DNA from: Chromatiales bacterium
Lineage (GTDB): Bacteria; Pseudomonadota; Gammaproteobacteria; JAGRGH01
Direction of reading: 5' to 3'
DNA: 64,000 bases
Assembly: GCA_020445605.1 (NCBI GenBank)
Contig: JAGRGH010000049.1
Coordinates: 186,001 to 250,000 of the forward strand
Part shown: in pieces, positions 16,497 through 27,339 of the stretch
Layout of the letters: each line of letters starts with the position of its first letter
Numbering within the stretch: position 1 is the stretch's first letter
Program-made: the position numbers and the translations under genes
Notes under the pieces: generated by a model
The model's input: the letters and a program-made list of their open reading frames with translations, nothing else
Databases searched by the model: none
Told to the model about the DNA's origin: nothing

Positions 16497-17633
16497 ATGA
16501 CCCGGAGCCGAACCTTCTCGACCCTCGTGGCGTTGGCACTTGCGGCGTCGGCCGCGGCCAGTGCGCAGGAGCCCGCTGCCAGCACCGAGGTGATCACCGT
16601 GCAGGCGGCCAAGATCGGCGGCACCGTCACCGTGGGCGGCACGGTATTGCCCGAGAAGATCGTGAACCTGTCCGCGCAGATTCCTGGCGAGGTCGAGCAG
16701 CTGGCCGGACTCGAGGGCGACGCCTTCAAGGCCGGCGACGTGCTGATCGTGCTGGATACCGACACGCTGATGGCCAAGCGCAAGGCCGCGGTGGCCGGCT
16801 ACAACAGCGCCCTCGCGGGTCATCAGAACGCCGTCGTCCAGTTCAACCGCGAGGTGCAGACACCCAACTCACAGGCCAATGCCATGACCGGCGGCATGCC
16901 CGGCATGTTCAGCATGTTCACCGACCCGATGCGCAGCATGATGGGCCAGGGCAACCCGACCTACGAGCGGCACTCGAACCTGGTTGGTCAGGGCACGCAG
17001 ATCCAGGTCGCCCGCGACCAGATCGCGCAGGCCGAGGCCGCGATCCGCGAAGTCGACGAGGCGATCGAGAACGCCGCCAGCAAGGCGCCGTTCGATGGCG
17101 TGATCGTCAAGAAGATGGTCGAGGTCGGCGACATCGTGCAGCCCGGCATGCCGCTGCTGTCGTTCGCGGACACCAACAAGATGCAGATCCAGGTCGAGAT
17201 GCCGAGCCGCCTGATCAGTGCGATCAGACAGGGCGACCAGGTCCAGGCCCGTCTGGACCGTGGACGCGGCACGCTGACCGCGACCGTTTCGCGCATCTTT
17301 CCAATGGCCGAACAGGGCGGCCATACGACCACCGTGAAGTTCGATCTGCCGGACGAGTCCGGCGCGGTGTCCGGCATGTATGCCGAGGTCCAGATCCCCG
17401 ACCCGTCGGAATACGCGCAGGACATGGCCGTGGTTCCGGATTCCGCCATCGTCTGGCGCGGCAGCCTGCCGGCGGTGTTCCTGGTCGGCGACGACGGCGC
17501 GCTGTCCATGAAGGTCGTCCGTATCGGCGAGCGTGCCGCCAGTGGCAAGGTCAGCATCATTTCGGGGCTCAAGGTCGGCGATCGCATACTCGCGCAACCG
17601 GGTGCCTCGACCCGTTCCGGGCCGCAAGGCTGA
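16497..17633 (+). CDS. RND efflux periplasmic adaptor (membrane-fusion protein)
   Basis: 378 aa from ATG 16497 (RBS GAGGTGA), with a signal peptide ending near SAAASA-Q. It has a lipoyl/barrel-sandwich half (EQLAGLEGDAFKAGDVLIVLD), a hairpin region that is unusually Met/Gly-rich (~120-145, TGGMPGMFSMFTDPMRSMMG), a second barrel half (APFDGVIVKKMVEVGDIVQPG) and beta-barrel domains. It should link the following permease to a TolC-type channel; no TolC gene is adjacent. The Met-rich stretch could be a metal-binding loop (inference). Confidence 0.85.
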   Translation: MTRSRTFSTLVALALAASAAASAQEPAASTEVITVQAAKIGGTVTVGGTVLPEKIVNLSAQIPGEVEQLAGLEGDAFKAGDVLIVLDTDTLMAKRKAAVAGYNSALAGHQNAVVQFNREVQTPNSQANAMTGGMPGMFSMFTDPMRSMMGQGNPTYERHSNLVGQGTQIQVARDQIAQAEAAIREVDEAIENAASKAPFDGVIVKKMVEVGDIVQPGMPLLSFADTNKMQIQVEMPSRLISAIRQGDQVQARLDRGRGTLTATVSRIFPMAEQGGHTTTVKFDLPDESGAVSGMYAEVQIPDPSEYAQDMAVVPDSAIVWRGSLPAVFLVGDDGALSMKVVRIGERAASGKVSIISGLKVGDRILAQPGASTRSGPQG

Positions 17634-17769
17634 TCCGCACCGCCGTTCTGCCGTGCTCTCGCGGCATCGAGCCGGCCCTGAGCTTTCACTGCGGCCCGCG
17701 CCTGCGCGCCGCCCCACCCGTACGCTCCCCTGCGGCGGGTACCTATAACGACAATCGGGTGTACAGCGC

Positions 17770-20700
17770 ATGACCATCGCGAACCAACAAGACATCCTCA
17801 CGCGCGAAAATCTCGGCTTCGCCGGCAAGCTGGCGGACTCGTTCATTCATTCGCCGCTCTCGCCGATGCTGTTCATCGCGTTCATGCTGATCGGGTTCTA
17901 CGGTCTGTATGCCACGCCACGTCAGGAAGACCCGCAGATCGAAGTGCCGATGATCGACATCATGCTGCGCATGCCCGGGGCATCGTCGCAGGAGGTGTCG
18001 CGGCTCGTGGTCAGCCCGCTGGAGCGTCTGGTCAGCGAGATTCCCGGCGTCAAGCACGTCTACTCGGTCAGCGACGAGGAGATGGGCATCATCACGCTGG
18101 AGTTCCATGTCGGCGAGAAGATCGAATCCGCGATCGTTCTGACACACAACAAGGTGCAGTCCAACCTCGATCACATTCCGCCGGGCGTGGAGATGCCCCT
18201 CATCAAGTCCAAAGAGATCGATGACGTCCCGGCCGTAACGCTGACTCTGTGGTCACAGGAACAGGACGACGCCGTATTGCGCACGCTGGCCGTCAGTGTC
18301 ATGCAGCGCCTGACGGCCCTGCCGAAGACCGGCAACGCGTTCGTCTCCGGTGGTCGCGCCGAGCAGGTGCGTGTGGATGTGTTCCCGGAACGCCTGTCCG
18401 GGTACGGCATCTCCATGGGCCATATCGCCAAGACCATCGAGGGCTTCAACTCCGAACAGACCGTCGGTGGCATCGAACAGGGTGGCCGCTACTTCTGGGT
18501 GGAAACTGGCACCTTCTTGAATTCAGCCGCGGATTTCGGCCGCCTGGTCGTCGGCATGAACAACGGCCGGCCCGTGTACCTGCGCGATGTGGCCGAGATC
18601 ACATCCGGTCCGGAGGAGCCGCGCCAGTCCGTCAACCACTTCAGTGGTCCTGCCAGCGACGGGCCGGACGTTTACGCCGCACCTGCCGTGACCATCGCCA
18701 TCGCCAAGCAGCATGGCGCGAATGGAGTGGAAGTCGTTCGCAGCGTGCTGGCCGAGGTCGAGCGGCTGAAAGGTTCGCTGATTCCCGACGACGTGCACGT
18801 GGAAGTCACCCGCGACTACGGCAAGACCGCGAACGACAAGGTCAACGACCTGTTGTTCAAGCTCGTCGTCGCGACCGCGGCCGTCACTGTGCTGGTATGG
18901 CTGTCGCTGGGCTTCCGCCCGGCCATCGTCGTTCTGCTGAACATCCCGGTCGTTCTGGTCGTGACCGTTTTTATCGCGATGCTGATGGGCTACACGATCG
19001 ATCGCGTCAGCCTGTTCGCGCTGATCTTTTCGATCGGGTTCCTGGTCGACAATGCGATCGTCATCGTGGAGAACATCTACGCGCGCTGGCTGCGCGCGAA
19101 CAACACGAGCACCGAAATCGCCATCGATGCGGTGCGCGAGGTCGGCAACCCCACCGTATTGGCAACCTATACGGTCGTCGCTGCGCTCCTGCCCATGGGT
19201 TTCGTGCGCGGGATGATGGGGCCGTACATGGAGCCCATCCCGGCACTGGGTTCCGTCGCGATGGTGTTCTCGCTGATCGCCGCGGTGATCTTCGCGCCCT
19301 GGCTCGCCATGCGCATGATTCCGCCGATGAAATCGCTGCACAAGATGCACGAGCGCGATCAGAAGATCGACAACGCGCTGGAAGGGTTCTACCAGAAGGT
19401 CATCGGCCGGCTCGCCAACGACGCCAAGGCCGGCTGGATTTTCATGATCGGCCTGATTCTGGCGTTCGCACTCACGATCCTGATGTTCTTCACCTATGCG
19501 GTGACGGTGAAGATGCTGCCGTTCGACAACAAGGCGGAGTTCAGTCTGGTGGTGGACATGCCGGATGGCTCGGCGTTGTCCGAGACCGTCAGCGCCCTGT
19601 ACGAAATGGCCGATCAGTTGCGCGAGATGCCCGAAGTCGTCGGCATCCAGACCTACGCCGGCACGGCCAAGCCCTTCGATTTCAACGGCATGGTGCGACA
19701 TTACTACCTGCGCATGTTCCCGTGGCAGGGGGAAGCACAGATTCAGCTGCTCGACAAGGGTGATCGTGACCGTACCAGCCACGACATCGCGGTCGATGCG
19801 CGCAAGCGCCTTGCTCCGATCGCCGAACGCTATGGCGCGGTCCTCACCGTTGCCGAAATGCCGCCCGGTCCGCCGGTGCTGCAAACCGTCGTGGCCGAGG
19901 TGCACGGGCCGGATGCGGCGACACGTGCGCAGGTTGCGCGCGATCTCACGCAGATCTTCAAGGAATCGGATCTGATCGCCGATGTCGACAACTTCATGCG
20001 CGACGGGCTCGAGACCTGGCGTTTCGAGGTCGATCTCGACAAGGCGGCGAATACCGGCGTCACCGTCGAGACCATCAACCAACACCTCGCCATGGCCATG
20101 GGCGAGTTCAAGGTCGGCGACATCAAACAGCCGCTGGTATACGAGCCGACCTACATCCTGTTGCAGGTCCCGCTGGCGCAGCGCTCGAATCTGCAACGGC
20201 TCTCGGACCTGCCCGTCATCACGCCGGACGGGCGTTCCATCCCGCTGGCGCAGCTCGGCCATTTCGTGCGTTCCAAGCGTGATCCGCTGATCTTCCACAA
20301 GGACCTGCGACCCGTGGAGTTCGTCGTCGGCGATGCCGTCGGAAAACTGGCCGCGCCGGTCTACGCGATGTTCGACGTCGAGGATCGCCTGGCCGACTAC
20401 GTTGCGCCGGACGGCGTCAAGCTGGAGAGCTTCTATACCGATGCCCCGCCCACGGATTTCGTATCGGGCTTCGAGTGGTCCGGCGAATGGACCGTGACCT
20501 ACGAAACCTTCCGCGACATGGGGATTGCGTTCGCGGTGGCTCTGGTCGGCATCTACATGCTGGTTGTCTGGCAGTTCGGCAACTTTTCGATCCCGGCCGT
20601 GATCATGGCGCCGATCCCGCTGACCATGCTCGGCATCGTGCCGGGACACTGGCTGCTGAGTGCCGACTTCACTGCAACCTCGATGATCGGCTGGATCGCG

Positions 20701-21129
20701 CTGTCGGGCATCATTGTGCGTAACTCGATCCTGCTGATCGACTTCACAGTGCACCAGGTCGGTCGCGGCACCCCGCTCTACGAAGCCGTGCTGACGGCTG
20801 CGAAGGCCAGAACCCGGCCGATCATGATTACGGCGCTCGCCCTCGTGCTGGGTTCGGCGGTGATCCTCACCGATCCGACCTTCCAGGGCATGGCGATCTC
20901 GCTGCTGTTCGGAGTATTCGTTTCAACCCTGCTGACCCTGATCGTGATTCCGCTGGGCTGCATTTCGCTGGGCGAGCAGGTGTTCCGTCAGTGCGCCTGC
21001 ATGGAGAATCCGCAGGGCTGCGATCCGGAGCGGATCAAAGCGGCCGCGGCGGAAGCAAAGGCCGCGAAGAAGGCACGCCGCAGTCGTCGCAAGGCGAAGC
21101 CGGATTCCGACGCGCCGGCGGCCGAATAG
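17770..21129 (+). CDS. RND efflux permease
   Basis: 1119-aa inner-membrane proton-driven pump, twelve membrane segments in two repeats. It has two large periplasmic loops (PPGVEMPLIKSKEIDDVPAV near 140; MPPGPPVLQTVVAEVHGPD near 700) and ends in a Lys/Ala-rich cytoplasmic tail of about 50 residues, with Cys residues (CACMENPQGC) just before it. TM4 reads FLVDNAIVIVEN, so the usual Asp-Asp relay pair is Asp-Asn. The gene is 136 bp after its adaptor. It is clearly related to the permease at 60150-64000, which keeps Asp-Asp. Substrate unknown. Confidence 0.88.
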   Translation: MTIANQQDILTRENLGFAGKLADSFIHSPLSPMLFIAFMLIGFYGLYATPRQEDPQIEVPMIDIMLRMPGASSQEVSRLVVSPLERLVSEIPGVKHVYSVSDEEMGIITLEFHVGEKIESAIVLTHNKVQSNLDHIPPGVEMPLIKSKEIDDVPAVTLTLWSQEQDDAVLRTLAVSVMQRLTALPKTGNAFVSGGRAEQVRVDVFPERLSGYGISMGHIAKTIEGFNSEQTVGGIEQGGRYFWVETGTFLNSAADFGRLVVGMNNGRPVYLRDVAEITSGPEEPRQSVNHFSGPASDGPDVYAAPAVTIAIAKQHGANGVEVVRSVLAEVERLKGSLIPDDVHVEVTRDYGKTANDKVNDLLFKLVVATAAVTVLVWLSLGFRPAIVVLLNIPVVLVVTVFIAMLMGYTIDRVSLFALIFSIGFLVDNAIVIVENIYARWLRANNTSTEIAIDAVREVGNPTVLATYTVVAALLPMGFVRGMMGPYMEPIPALGSVAMVFSLIAAVIFAPWLAMRMIPPMKSLHKMHERDQKIDNALEGFYQKVIGRLANDAKAGWIFMIGLILAFALTILMFFTYAVTVKMLPFDNKAEFSLVVDMPDGSALSETVSALYEMADQLREMPEVVGIQTYAGTAKPFDFNGMVRHYYLRMFPWQGEAQIQLLDKGDRDRTSHDIAVDARKRLAPIAERYGAVLTVAEMPPGPPVLQTVVAEVHGPDAATRAQVARDLTQIFKESDLIADVDNFMRDGLETWRFEVDLDKAANTGVTVETINQHLAMAMGEFKVGDIKQPLVYEPTYILLQVPLAQRSNLQRLSDLPVITPDGRSIPLAQLGHFVRSKRDPLIFHKDLRPVEFVVGDAVGKLAAPVYAMFDVEDRLADYVAPDGVKLESFYTDAPPTDFVSGFEWSGEWTVTYETFRDMGIAFAVALVGIYMLVVWQFGNFSIPAVIMAPIPLTMLGIVPGHWLLSADFTATSMIGWIALSGIIVRNSILLIDFTVHQVGRGTPLYEAVLTAAKARTRPIMITALALVLGSAVILTDPTFQGMAISLLFGVFVSTLLTLIVIPLGCISLGEQVFRQCACMENPQGCDPERIKAAAAEAKAAKKARRSRRKAKPDSDAPAAE

Positions 21130-21169
21130 CACCACCGATCCGACCGGCTGAAACTGGGGTAACCTGCGG

Positions 21170-21679
21170 ATGTATGTCGATGCCCTGACTGTCGGCGCAC
21201 TGGTGCTGATCGGCTCGGTGATCGCGATCATGTACGGTGCGTCGCGCAAGTCACAGGCCGAGGCGCAAAAGCGGATCGAGGAACTCGAAGGCCGGGTCAG
21301 CAACATCTCGGCAACGGCGTTCCGGCCGACCAAGAGCATGCGCGAACTGTGCATCGCCGTGCACCGGCTGTTCCCGAACGCCGTCGCCTGGGTGGACTTC
21401 CAGATCGTCGACGAGGGGAACGGCGCCTTCCTCTCGGAATGGTTTTTGCCGGCGCCGAAACCCAGCGCGGACCAGCTCCGCGCGGCACTCGCCGACTACA
21501 AGGCCGAGGAAGACAGCACCGAGTATCACGACGCGCGTCTTTCCGAATATCCGTCGATCGGCGACCAACTCGATGCGCTGTACAAGGCCCGCCAGGGCGA
21601 CGCCACCGAACTGCGCGAGATCGACGCCCGTATCCACGCGACGAAAAACCGGCACCCCAAGCCCGGCGGTTCCTGCTGA
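21170..21679 (+). CDS. Membrane-anchored protein with phage-tail-like (XkdW-type) C-terminus
   Basis: 169 aa: one N-terminal membrane helix ([19 protein letters not shown]), a short coiled coil ([18 protein letters not shown]), a middle domain starting [19 protein letters not shown], and a C-terminal segment with [16 protein letters not shown] and a closing HPKPG. The last part resembles the short C-terminal domain of some phage tail proteins (YPS-x-x-x-QLD-x-LY ... PKP). No other phage genes are nearby. It is 84 bp before the protease-rimK genes and may share their transcript. Role unknown. Confidence 0.6.
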   Translation: MYVDALTVGALVLIGSVIAIMYGASRKSQAEAQKRIEELEGRVSNISATAFRPTKSMRELCIAVHRLFPNAVAWVDFQIVDEGNGAFLSEWFLPAPKPSADQLRAALADYKAEEDSTEYHDARLSEYPSIGDQLDALYKARQGDATELREIDARIHATKNRHPKPGGSC

Positions 21680-21762
21680 ATTCGACGCAGCGCAACAGAG
21701 CGGATCGCGCGCCGGAAAGGGGCGCGGATTCCAGACGCGAGAGAAGCGTATCCGGGCATGGC

Positions 21763-22179
21763 GTGCTTGGCTGGCGCGAGTGGCTTGCCCTGCCCGCCCT
21801 CGGCATCGAACGTATCAAGGCCAAAGTCGATACGGGGGCCCGCACCTCCGCGCTGCACGCGTTTTATGTAGAACGCTATGAGACGCCGAATGGGCCACGC
21901 GTGCGATTCGGCGTACACCCGGATCAGCGCGATAGGTCAATCGAACGCCACTGCGATGTCGCACTGCTCGACGAACGAATGGTCACCGATTCCGGCGGCC
22001 ATGCGGAACTGCGTGCGGTGATCCTTACAACCGTCACAATCGGTGTGAACACGCACGAGATCGAACTCACCCTTACGAACCGGGATACAATGCGCTTTCG
22101 CATGCTGCTGGGACGAACGGCGATCCGCCATCGTTATTTCGTCGATCCCGGCCGTTCCTACCTGATCACGCCGGCGTAG
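21763..22179 (+). CDS. Retropepsin-like zinc/aspartic protease of the rim cluster (RimB-like)
   Basis: 138 aa, DUF785 / ATP-dependent zinc protease family. The characteristic [13 protein letters not shown] (Asp-Thr-Gly of retropepsins) is at about 20-32, with [17 protein letters not shown] at the end. GTG 21763 is the first possible start in frame. In Pseudomonas the homologue RimB acts with RimK on glutamate tails of ribosomal protein S6. It lies 24 bp before rimK. Confidence 0.85.
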   Translation: MLGWREWLALPALGIERIKAKVDTGARTSALHAFYVERYETPNGPRVRFGVHPDQRDRSIERHCDVALLDERMVTDSGGHAELRAVILTTVTIGVNTHEIELTLTNRDTMRFRMLLGRTAIRHRYFVDPGRSYLITPA

Positions 22180-22203
22180 CCGGCCGGACCCCAAGGGCTC
22201 CCA

Positions 22204-23105
<902 letters not shown>

Positions 23106-23109
<4 letters not shown>

Positions 23110-24149
23110 CACGAATCGCATTTGAGATTGGCGACGCAGCGGTCGCGCCGGGCGAACGGGCGCGGCTGGCCATACCGGTTTCAGAACTCTACACACACAC
23201 GCCGGTTACCCTGCCCGTCTATGTGATGCACGGGCGCCGCCACGGACCGGTGGTGTTTGTCAGTGGCGCGGTCCACGGTGACGAAATCAACGGCGTCGAG
23301 ATCATTCGCCGCCTGGTGCGCCTGCCGCTGCTTGACCGCCTGCGCGGGACCCTGATCGCGGTGCCGATCGTCAACGTGTTCGGCTTCGAAAACCGCTCGC
23401 GCTACCTGCCGGACCGGCGCGATCTCAACCGGTCCCTGCCCGGCTCCGAGACCGGATCGCTGGCCGGGCGGCTTGGGCACGCATTCTTCGACACCGTGGT
23501 GCGCCAGGCCACGCTCGGCATCGACCTGCATACCGCCGCGCAGCACCGCGACAACCTTCCACAAATTCGCGCCGACCTGGAAAACCCGCAGCTGCTCGAG
23601 CTCGCCAGCGTGTTCGGCACGCCGGTGATGGTGCACAGCGGTTTCATTGAAGGTTCACTGCGCAAGGCCGCGGCCGACCACGGAATTGCGGTCATGGTCT
23701 ACGAGGCGGGCGAGGCGCTGCGCTTCGACGAGATGTCGATCCGGATCGGCGTGCGCGGCATCGTGCATGTGCTGCGTGCGATGGAGATGCTGCCGACGCG
23801 CAAGCAGCCAAAGCTGCGACGTCCCACGCTGCTGCGTTCGACGACCTGGGTGCGGGCCGGCAACAGTGGCATCCTGCGCGCAACGGTCCGTCTCGGCGCA
23901 GCCGTGCGGCGCAACGACCTGCTCGGGCTGATTGCCGATCCGTTCGGTGAGACTGAGACCCGCGTGGTTGCGCCCGCGTCCGGTGTGGTGATCGGCCGCA
24001 CGAACCTGCCGCTGGTCTATGGCGGCGAGGCGCTGTTCCACATCGGCCGCACCCAGAATGCCGACGCCATTCAGCAGCGCATCGGCGCCATGCAGTCGGC
24101 GATCGAGGAACCCGCGCCGGAATTGCCCGAGGAACCCCCCATCGTTTGA
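23106..24149 (+). CDS. Succinylglutamate desuccinylase/aspartoacylase-family hydrolase
   Basis: 347-aa zinc carboxypeptidase-like amidohydrolase. Ligand motif [11 protein letters not shown] at about 55-65 (HxxE) and the third ligand in GIDLHTA near 140; RDLNRSLPG provides the substrate-arginine region. The TTG 23106 start overlaps the rimK stop (TTGA), with GAGGG upstream. This gene is often found next to rimK; it probably acts on a glutamyl or N-acyl amino-acid substrate linked to that pathway, but the true substrate is not known. An A repeat begins just after its stop. Confidence 0.85.
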
Positions 24150-24156
24150 GCTCTTA

Positions 24157-24319
24157 GCCGGTTGTTGAAAAAGGCCCATCCATGGCCTTTTTGACATCGA
24201 AACCGAAAAGCGTGGTTGTCGGTTGCTCTAGAAAATCAAACACTTGCGTGTTCGACTTTCGGGCGAGACGTCCCTGTCTCGCGATACCAGGCTGTTGAAG
24301 TGAGAATTTCAACAGCCTG
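24157..24319 (+). repeat. Five-hairpin repeat, family A, copy 3 (best preserved)
   Basis: 163 bp. H1 AAAAAGGCC-N7-GGCCTTTTT (24168-24192), a bidirectional terminator shape. H2 AACCGA...TCGGTT (about 24200-24223). H3 AACAC-TTGC-GTGTT. H4 CGAGAC-GTCCCT-GTCTCG (24264-24281). H5 CAGGCTGTTGAA-N8-TTCAACAGCCTG (24288-24319, 12-bp perfect stem). The ends form an inverted repeat (CGGTTGTTGAAA / TTTCAACAGCCTG). It fills the convergent junction between the aspartoacylase-like and acylphosphatase genes. Confidence 0.88.
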
Positions 24320-24352
24320 TCAGGGAGCCTCCTAGCCAGCCGGGCCGGACCG

Positions 24353-24634
24353 TCAGTCGGTTGTGAACCGCTCGGGCGAAACAAGATCCACGGGGCGGCA
24401 AACCACCTGATCCGCCCGCGCATGAGGCGGTCCGGTCCAGAGCCATTCGCACAGCGCATCAACGGCGTCGGCAGTACCGCAGGCGAGCACCTCGACCCGC
24501 CCGTCGGGCAGGTTGCGGGCATGTCCGCTCACACCGAGACGCAGCGCCTCGCGCCGGGTGCTGGCGCGATAGAAGACCCCCTGCACCCGACCCGAAACCA
24601 GACAGCACCGACAGATGCGATCGGCCGTGGTCAC
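24353..24634 (-). CDS. acyP: Acylphosphatase
   Basis: 93-aa hydrolase of acyl phosphates. The signature GRVQGVFYRASTRREA at about 15-30 carries the catalytic Arg, and NLPDGRVEV at about 41-49 carries the catalytic Asn. It is slightly Cys-rich near the N-terminus (CRCCL). The start codon overlaps the stop of the adaptor gene (4 nt), so it is the last gene of the tlpA-tolC operon. Confidence 0.92.
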   Translation of the reverse strand: MTTADRICRCCLVSGRVQGVFYRASTRREALRLGVSGHARNLPDGRVEVLACGTADAVDALCEWLWTGPPHARADQVVCRPVDLVSPERFTTD

Positions 24635-25410
24635 GGCCCCAGATCGACGATGGCGTTCTGGCCTGCGCGCAGCAGCGCATCACCTGGAGCGAATTCGACG
24701 ACCAGCGCATAGCGCTGTCCGTTGTCGGCAATCGGTTCCAGACCGATCTCGCTGACCGCGCCGCGGAACGTCCGTTCGCCGATGCGCACCGTTGCCGGCA
24801 TCCCGATGCGCGCGCGTGCCGCCTGTGTGCCGTCCACGGCCGCGACGGCGCGCATGCGGTCCTTGGCAGCCACGATTGCCAGCGGTTCGCTGCGCAGGCG
24901 CGAGACGATGGTCTGGCCCGGGGCAACCTTTACTGCCAACACCCTGGCGCTGTATGGCGCACGCAGTTCCGCGTATTCGAGATCGAGTTGCGCGCGATCA
25001 CGATCCGCCTCGGCCTTTCGCAGTTCGGCAGTGGTCTTCGCAAGGCCCACTTCCGCGATCTGCAGGTCATGCATGGCCAGGACCGCGCGATCGAACAGCT
25101 CACGGGCCCGGTCGAGTTCGCGCTGCGCCTCCTCGGCGACCGGCTTGAGCCGCTCGACCTCGGCTGTCGCAGCCGCCAGCGTGGCCTCGAACCCACGAGC
25201 GTCGAGTCGAACCAGGGGCGCACCGGCCGCAGCCTCATCTCCGGCGCGGACCAACACCTCGCGTACGACGCCCGAAACCGGCGTTCCGAGTTCCGTGCGC
25301 GCGGCCCACTGCAACTGCGCCGGCAGCTCGGCCGACCGCACGTTGGCTGCGCCTAGACTCAGGGCCAGCGCAGCGAGCGTGCATGAGATGCGGGAACCGA
25401 TTGTTGTCAT
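24631..25410 (-). CDS. Short periplasmic adaptor (membrane-fusion protein)
   Basis: 259 aa, shorter than standard RND adaptors (350-400). Signal peptide to about residue 27 (NVRSA-E), a barrel-sandwich hybrid half ([22 protein letters not shown]), an alpha-helical hairpin (~80-140), the second half ([21 protein letters not shown]) and a beta-barrel ending at the C-terminus. The membrane-proximal domain is reduced. It overlaps tolC and acyP by 4 nt. No inner-membrane permease is encoded in this operon. Confidence 0.85.
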
Positions 25411-26765
25411 TGCCTTGCCTCCGAAAACGCCGCGGGATCCGGCGCCTGACCAACCAGGGCGTCCAGACGCGCCCAGTTCATGGCGAGCTCGAATTCGGCC
25501 TGTGCCTGTTTCAGCCGCGCGGCCGAGATCTGTGTCATGGCGGTGCCCAGATTGGGCCGCACCTCGAGTTCGTACATTGCGCGTGCACGGTCCAGCGCGG
25601 CTTCGCGATACTGTGCCTCTAGATTCGCCTCGCGCAGTTGCTGCTGGGCGTTGTCCAGCGCGAGCCAGAGGTCGAGCGCCTGATTGCCGACCTCGAGTTC
25701 GGCCAGCGCAAGTTCGGCCCGCGTCGCCGCGAGCTGTGCCTGCGCGGCACCGATGCGTGCATCGCCCGCGCCACCGTCCCAGAGCGGCAGCGCAAATTCG
25801 AGCCCGATGCGCGCCCGATCACGCCCGCCGAGCAGTCGATCATACCCATAGGCCTCGGCAACGCCGGTGACCGTCAAACCGCGGTCGGCGCGCGCGGCTT
25901 CAAGGCCTCGCTCGGCGGCATCCACCCGCGCCCGCAGCCGTGCGAGGCGCGTATTGCCGTCGAGTGCGCGGCTGCGCCAGGGTTCGAACTCGCCGCGTTC
26001 GCGCTTGATCCAAGCCCCCAAGTCGGGCCGCAGCAATTCCGCCGGAAGCTGTCCGGGCCGGTTCAGCAGCGTTGCCAGGCGTGTTCTCGTTGCGCGTCGG
26101 GCTGCGTCCGCGGCGAATCGCTGGCGGCGCACAGACTCGAAATTGGATTCGGCCTCAAGCACATCGACGTCGGCGACGAAGTTCAGGCTGCGCTGCTGCT
26201 GGATGCGGTCGAAACGCACGAAGGCGTTGGCCATCGCTTCGTTTTCGCGCGCATAGGCGAGATCGGCCTCGATCACGTCGAGAAACGCACGCAGCACCGC
26301 CAGCAGATGCGCGCTGCGACGCTCCCCAAGCGCCTTCTCGCTGGCTTGCACCGTGGCCAGTGCGCCATCGACGCGCGACTTCGACACGCCGCCGTCGTAG
26401 AGCGATTTGCGCAGCACGATGCCGGCCTGATGATCGGCGTTGCTCTGGTCCGTTGCTACATCCGGCGGGTCGACCCAACGCAAGGCCGCCGTGGCGTTGA
26501 TCGTCGCGGCTGAGGCGGATCGGGCGAGCGCCACATTGGCGCTGGCGAGATCGCGCTCGGCTTCGGCTACAAGGAGTGTCGGGCTGTTCTGCACGGCCAG
26601 ACGCAGTGCCTCGTCGAGCCTGAGCGGATCCGGCAGGGGCTCCAGCGCCAAACACAATGCCGGGAGAACCGCGAAGGCCTTGATTGCAAGGGCACGCAGA
26701 ACCCGTGGCCCTTGACCCGCCCAGCGAAACCCCACCGGATGCATGATCGGCGCGTAACGAAGCAT
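25407..26765 (-). CDS. TolC-family outer-membrane efflux protein
   Basis: About 452 aa from ATG 26765 (ATG 26744 is an alternative). A hydrophobic signal ([19 protein letters not shown]) is followed by two TolC repeats of long helices, e.g. [21 protein letters not shown] at the first repeat start and [14 protein letters not shown] at the second. It should give the outer-membrane channel for the adjacent short adaptor and perhaps for RND pumps elsewhere. The gene lies 13 bp after the SoxW-like gene. Confidence 0.85.
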
Positions 26766-26778
26766 CCTCGTCACCGAG

Positions 26779-27339
26779 CTACTGCGCCTGCGCCGATTTG
26801 GGCTGCATGCGCTCGCGTTTGTACTGGTTGAAATTCGTCGTCTTGTGGGCCCCGCTGACCACGAACTCACCAAGCAGCATGAACTCCTCCTTGCTGGAGG
26901 TGGCCCCGGTGAATCGCTCGATGCGGTTGCCGTCGAGATCGAAGAACGCAAAAACCGGTGTGGCCCGCACCCGGTTCAGCTTGAACGCGAAATCTTTCTC
27001 GAGCACCGGCTGGCCGGTGAAGTCGGTGATCGTCACATCACCCTCGACATCGACCTGGAACGCCAGAAAATGCTGCCGAAAGTAGTCCTGTACATCGGGC
27101 TGATTCAGGATCGTGGTCTTCATCCGGTGACAGTACGGACATTCCTCCTGCTGGAACATCAGCAGGATGCCGAGCTTGCCCTGCTCGCGTGCCACCGCGA
27201 GTTCCTCGTGAAAATCGCCGAGGCTCTGGCTGAAGAAATGCGTGAGCGGATCGCGCGCGTTCGTTGTCGCGGCCTGCACGGACATTGCAGCGAGCGCAAT
27301 GCAGATCGCTGCAACATGCAACCTGGCGGTGATGATCAT
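26779..27339 (-). CDS. Thioredoxin-fold periplasmic protein (SoxW-like)
   Basis: 186 aa with a signal peptide (to about residue 23). Thioredoxin fold with active site CPYCH near residue 67 ([13 protein letters not shown]) and the cis-Pro loop [11 protein letters not shown]. It resembles SoxW and DsbD-partner thioredoxins that reduce exported cysteine proteins. It overlaps the TlpA stop by 4 nt; two thiol-redox proteins thus head an efflux-type operon. Confidence 0.85.
   Translation of the reverse strand: MIITARLHVAAICIALAAMSVQAATTNARDPLTHFFSQSLGDFHEELAVAREQGKLGILLMFQQEECPYCHRMKTTILNQPDVQDYFRQHFLAFQVDVEGDVTITDFTGQPVLEKDFAFKLNRVRATPVFAFFDLDGNRIERFTGATSSKEEFMLLGEFVVSGAHKTTNFNQYKRERMQPKSAQAQ

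Noticed and set aside
18523-20754. 743-aa open frame on the minus strand inside the RND gene
   Set aside because: His/Asp/Arg-rich, no domain, fully inside a well-supported RND gene; a GC-rich shadow frame.
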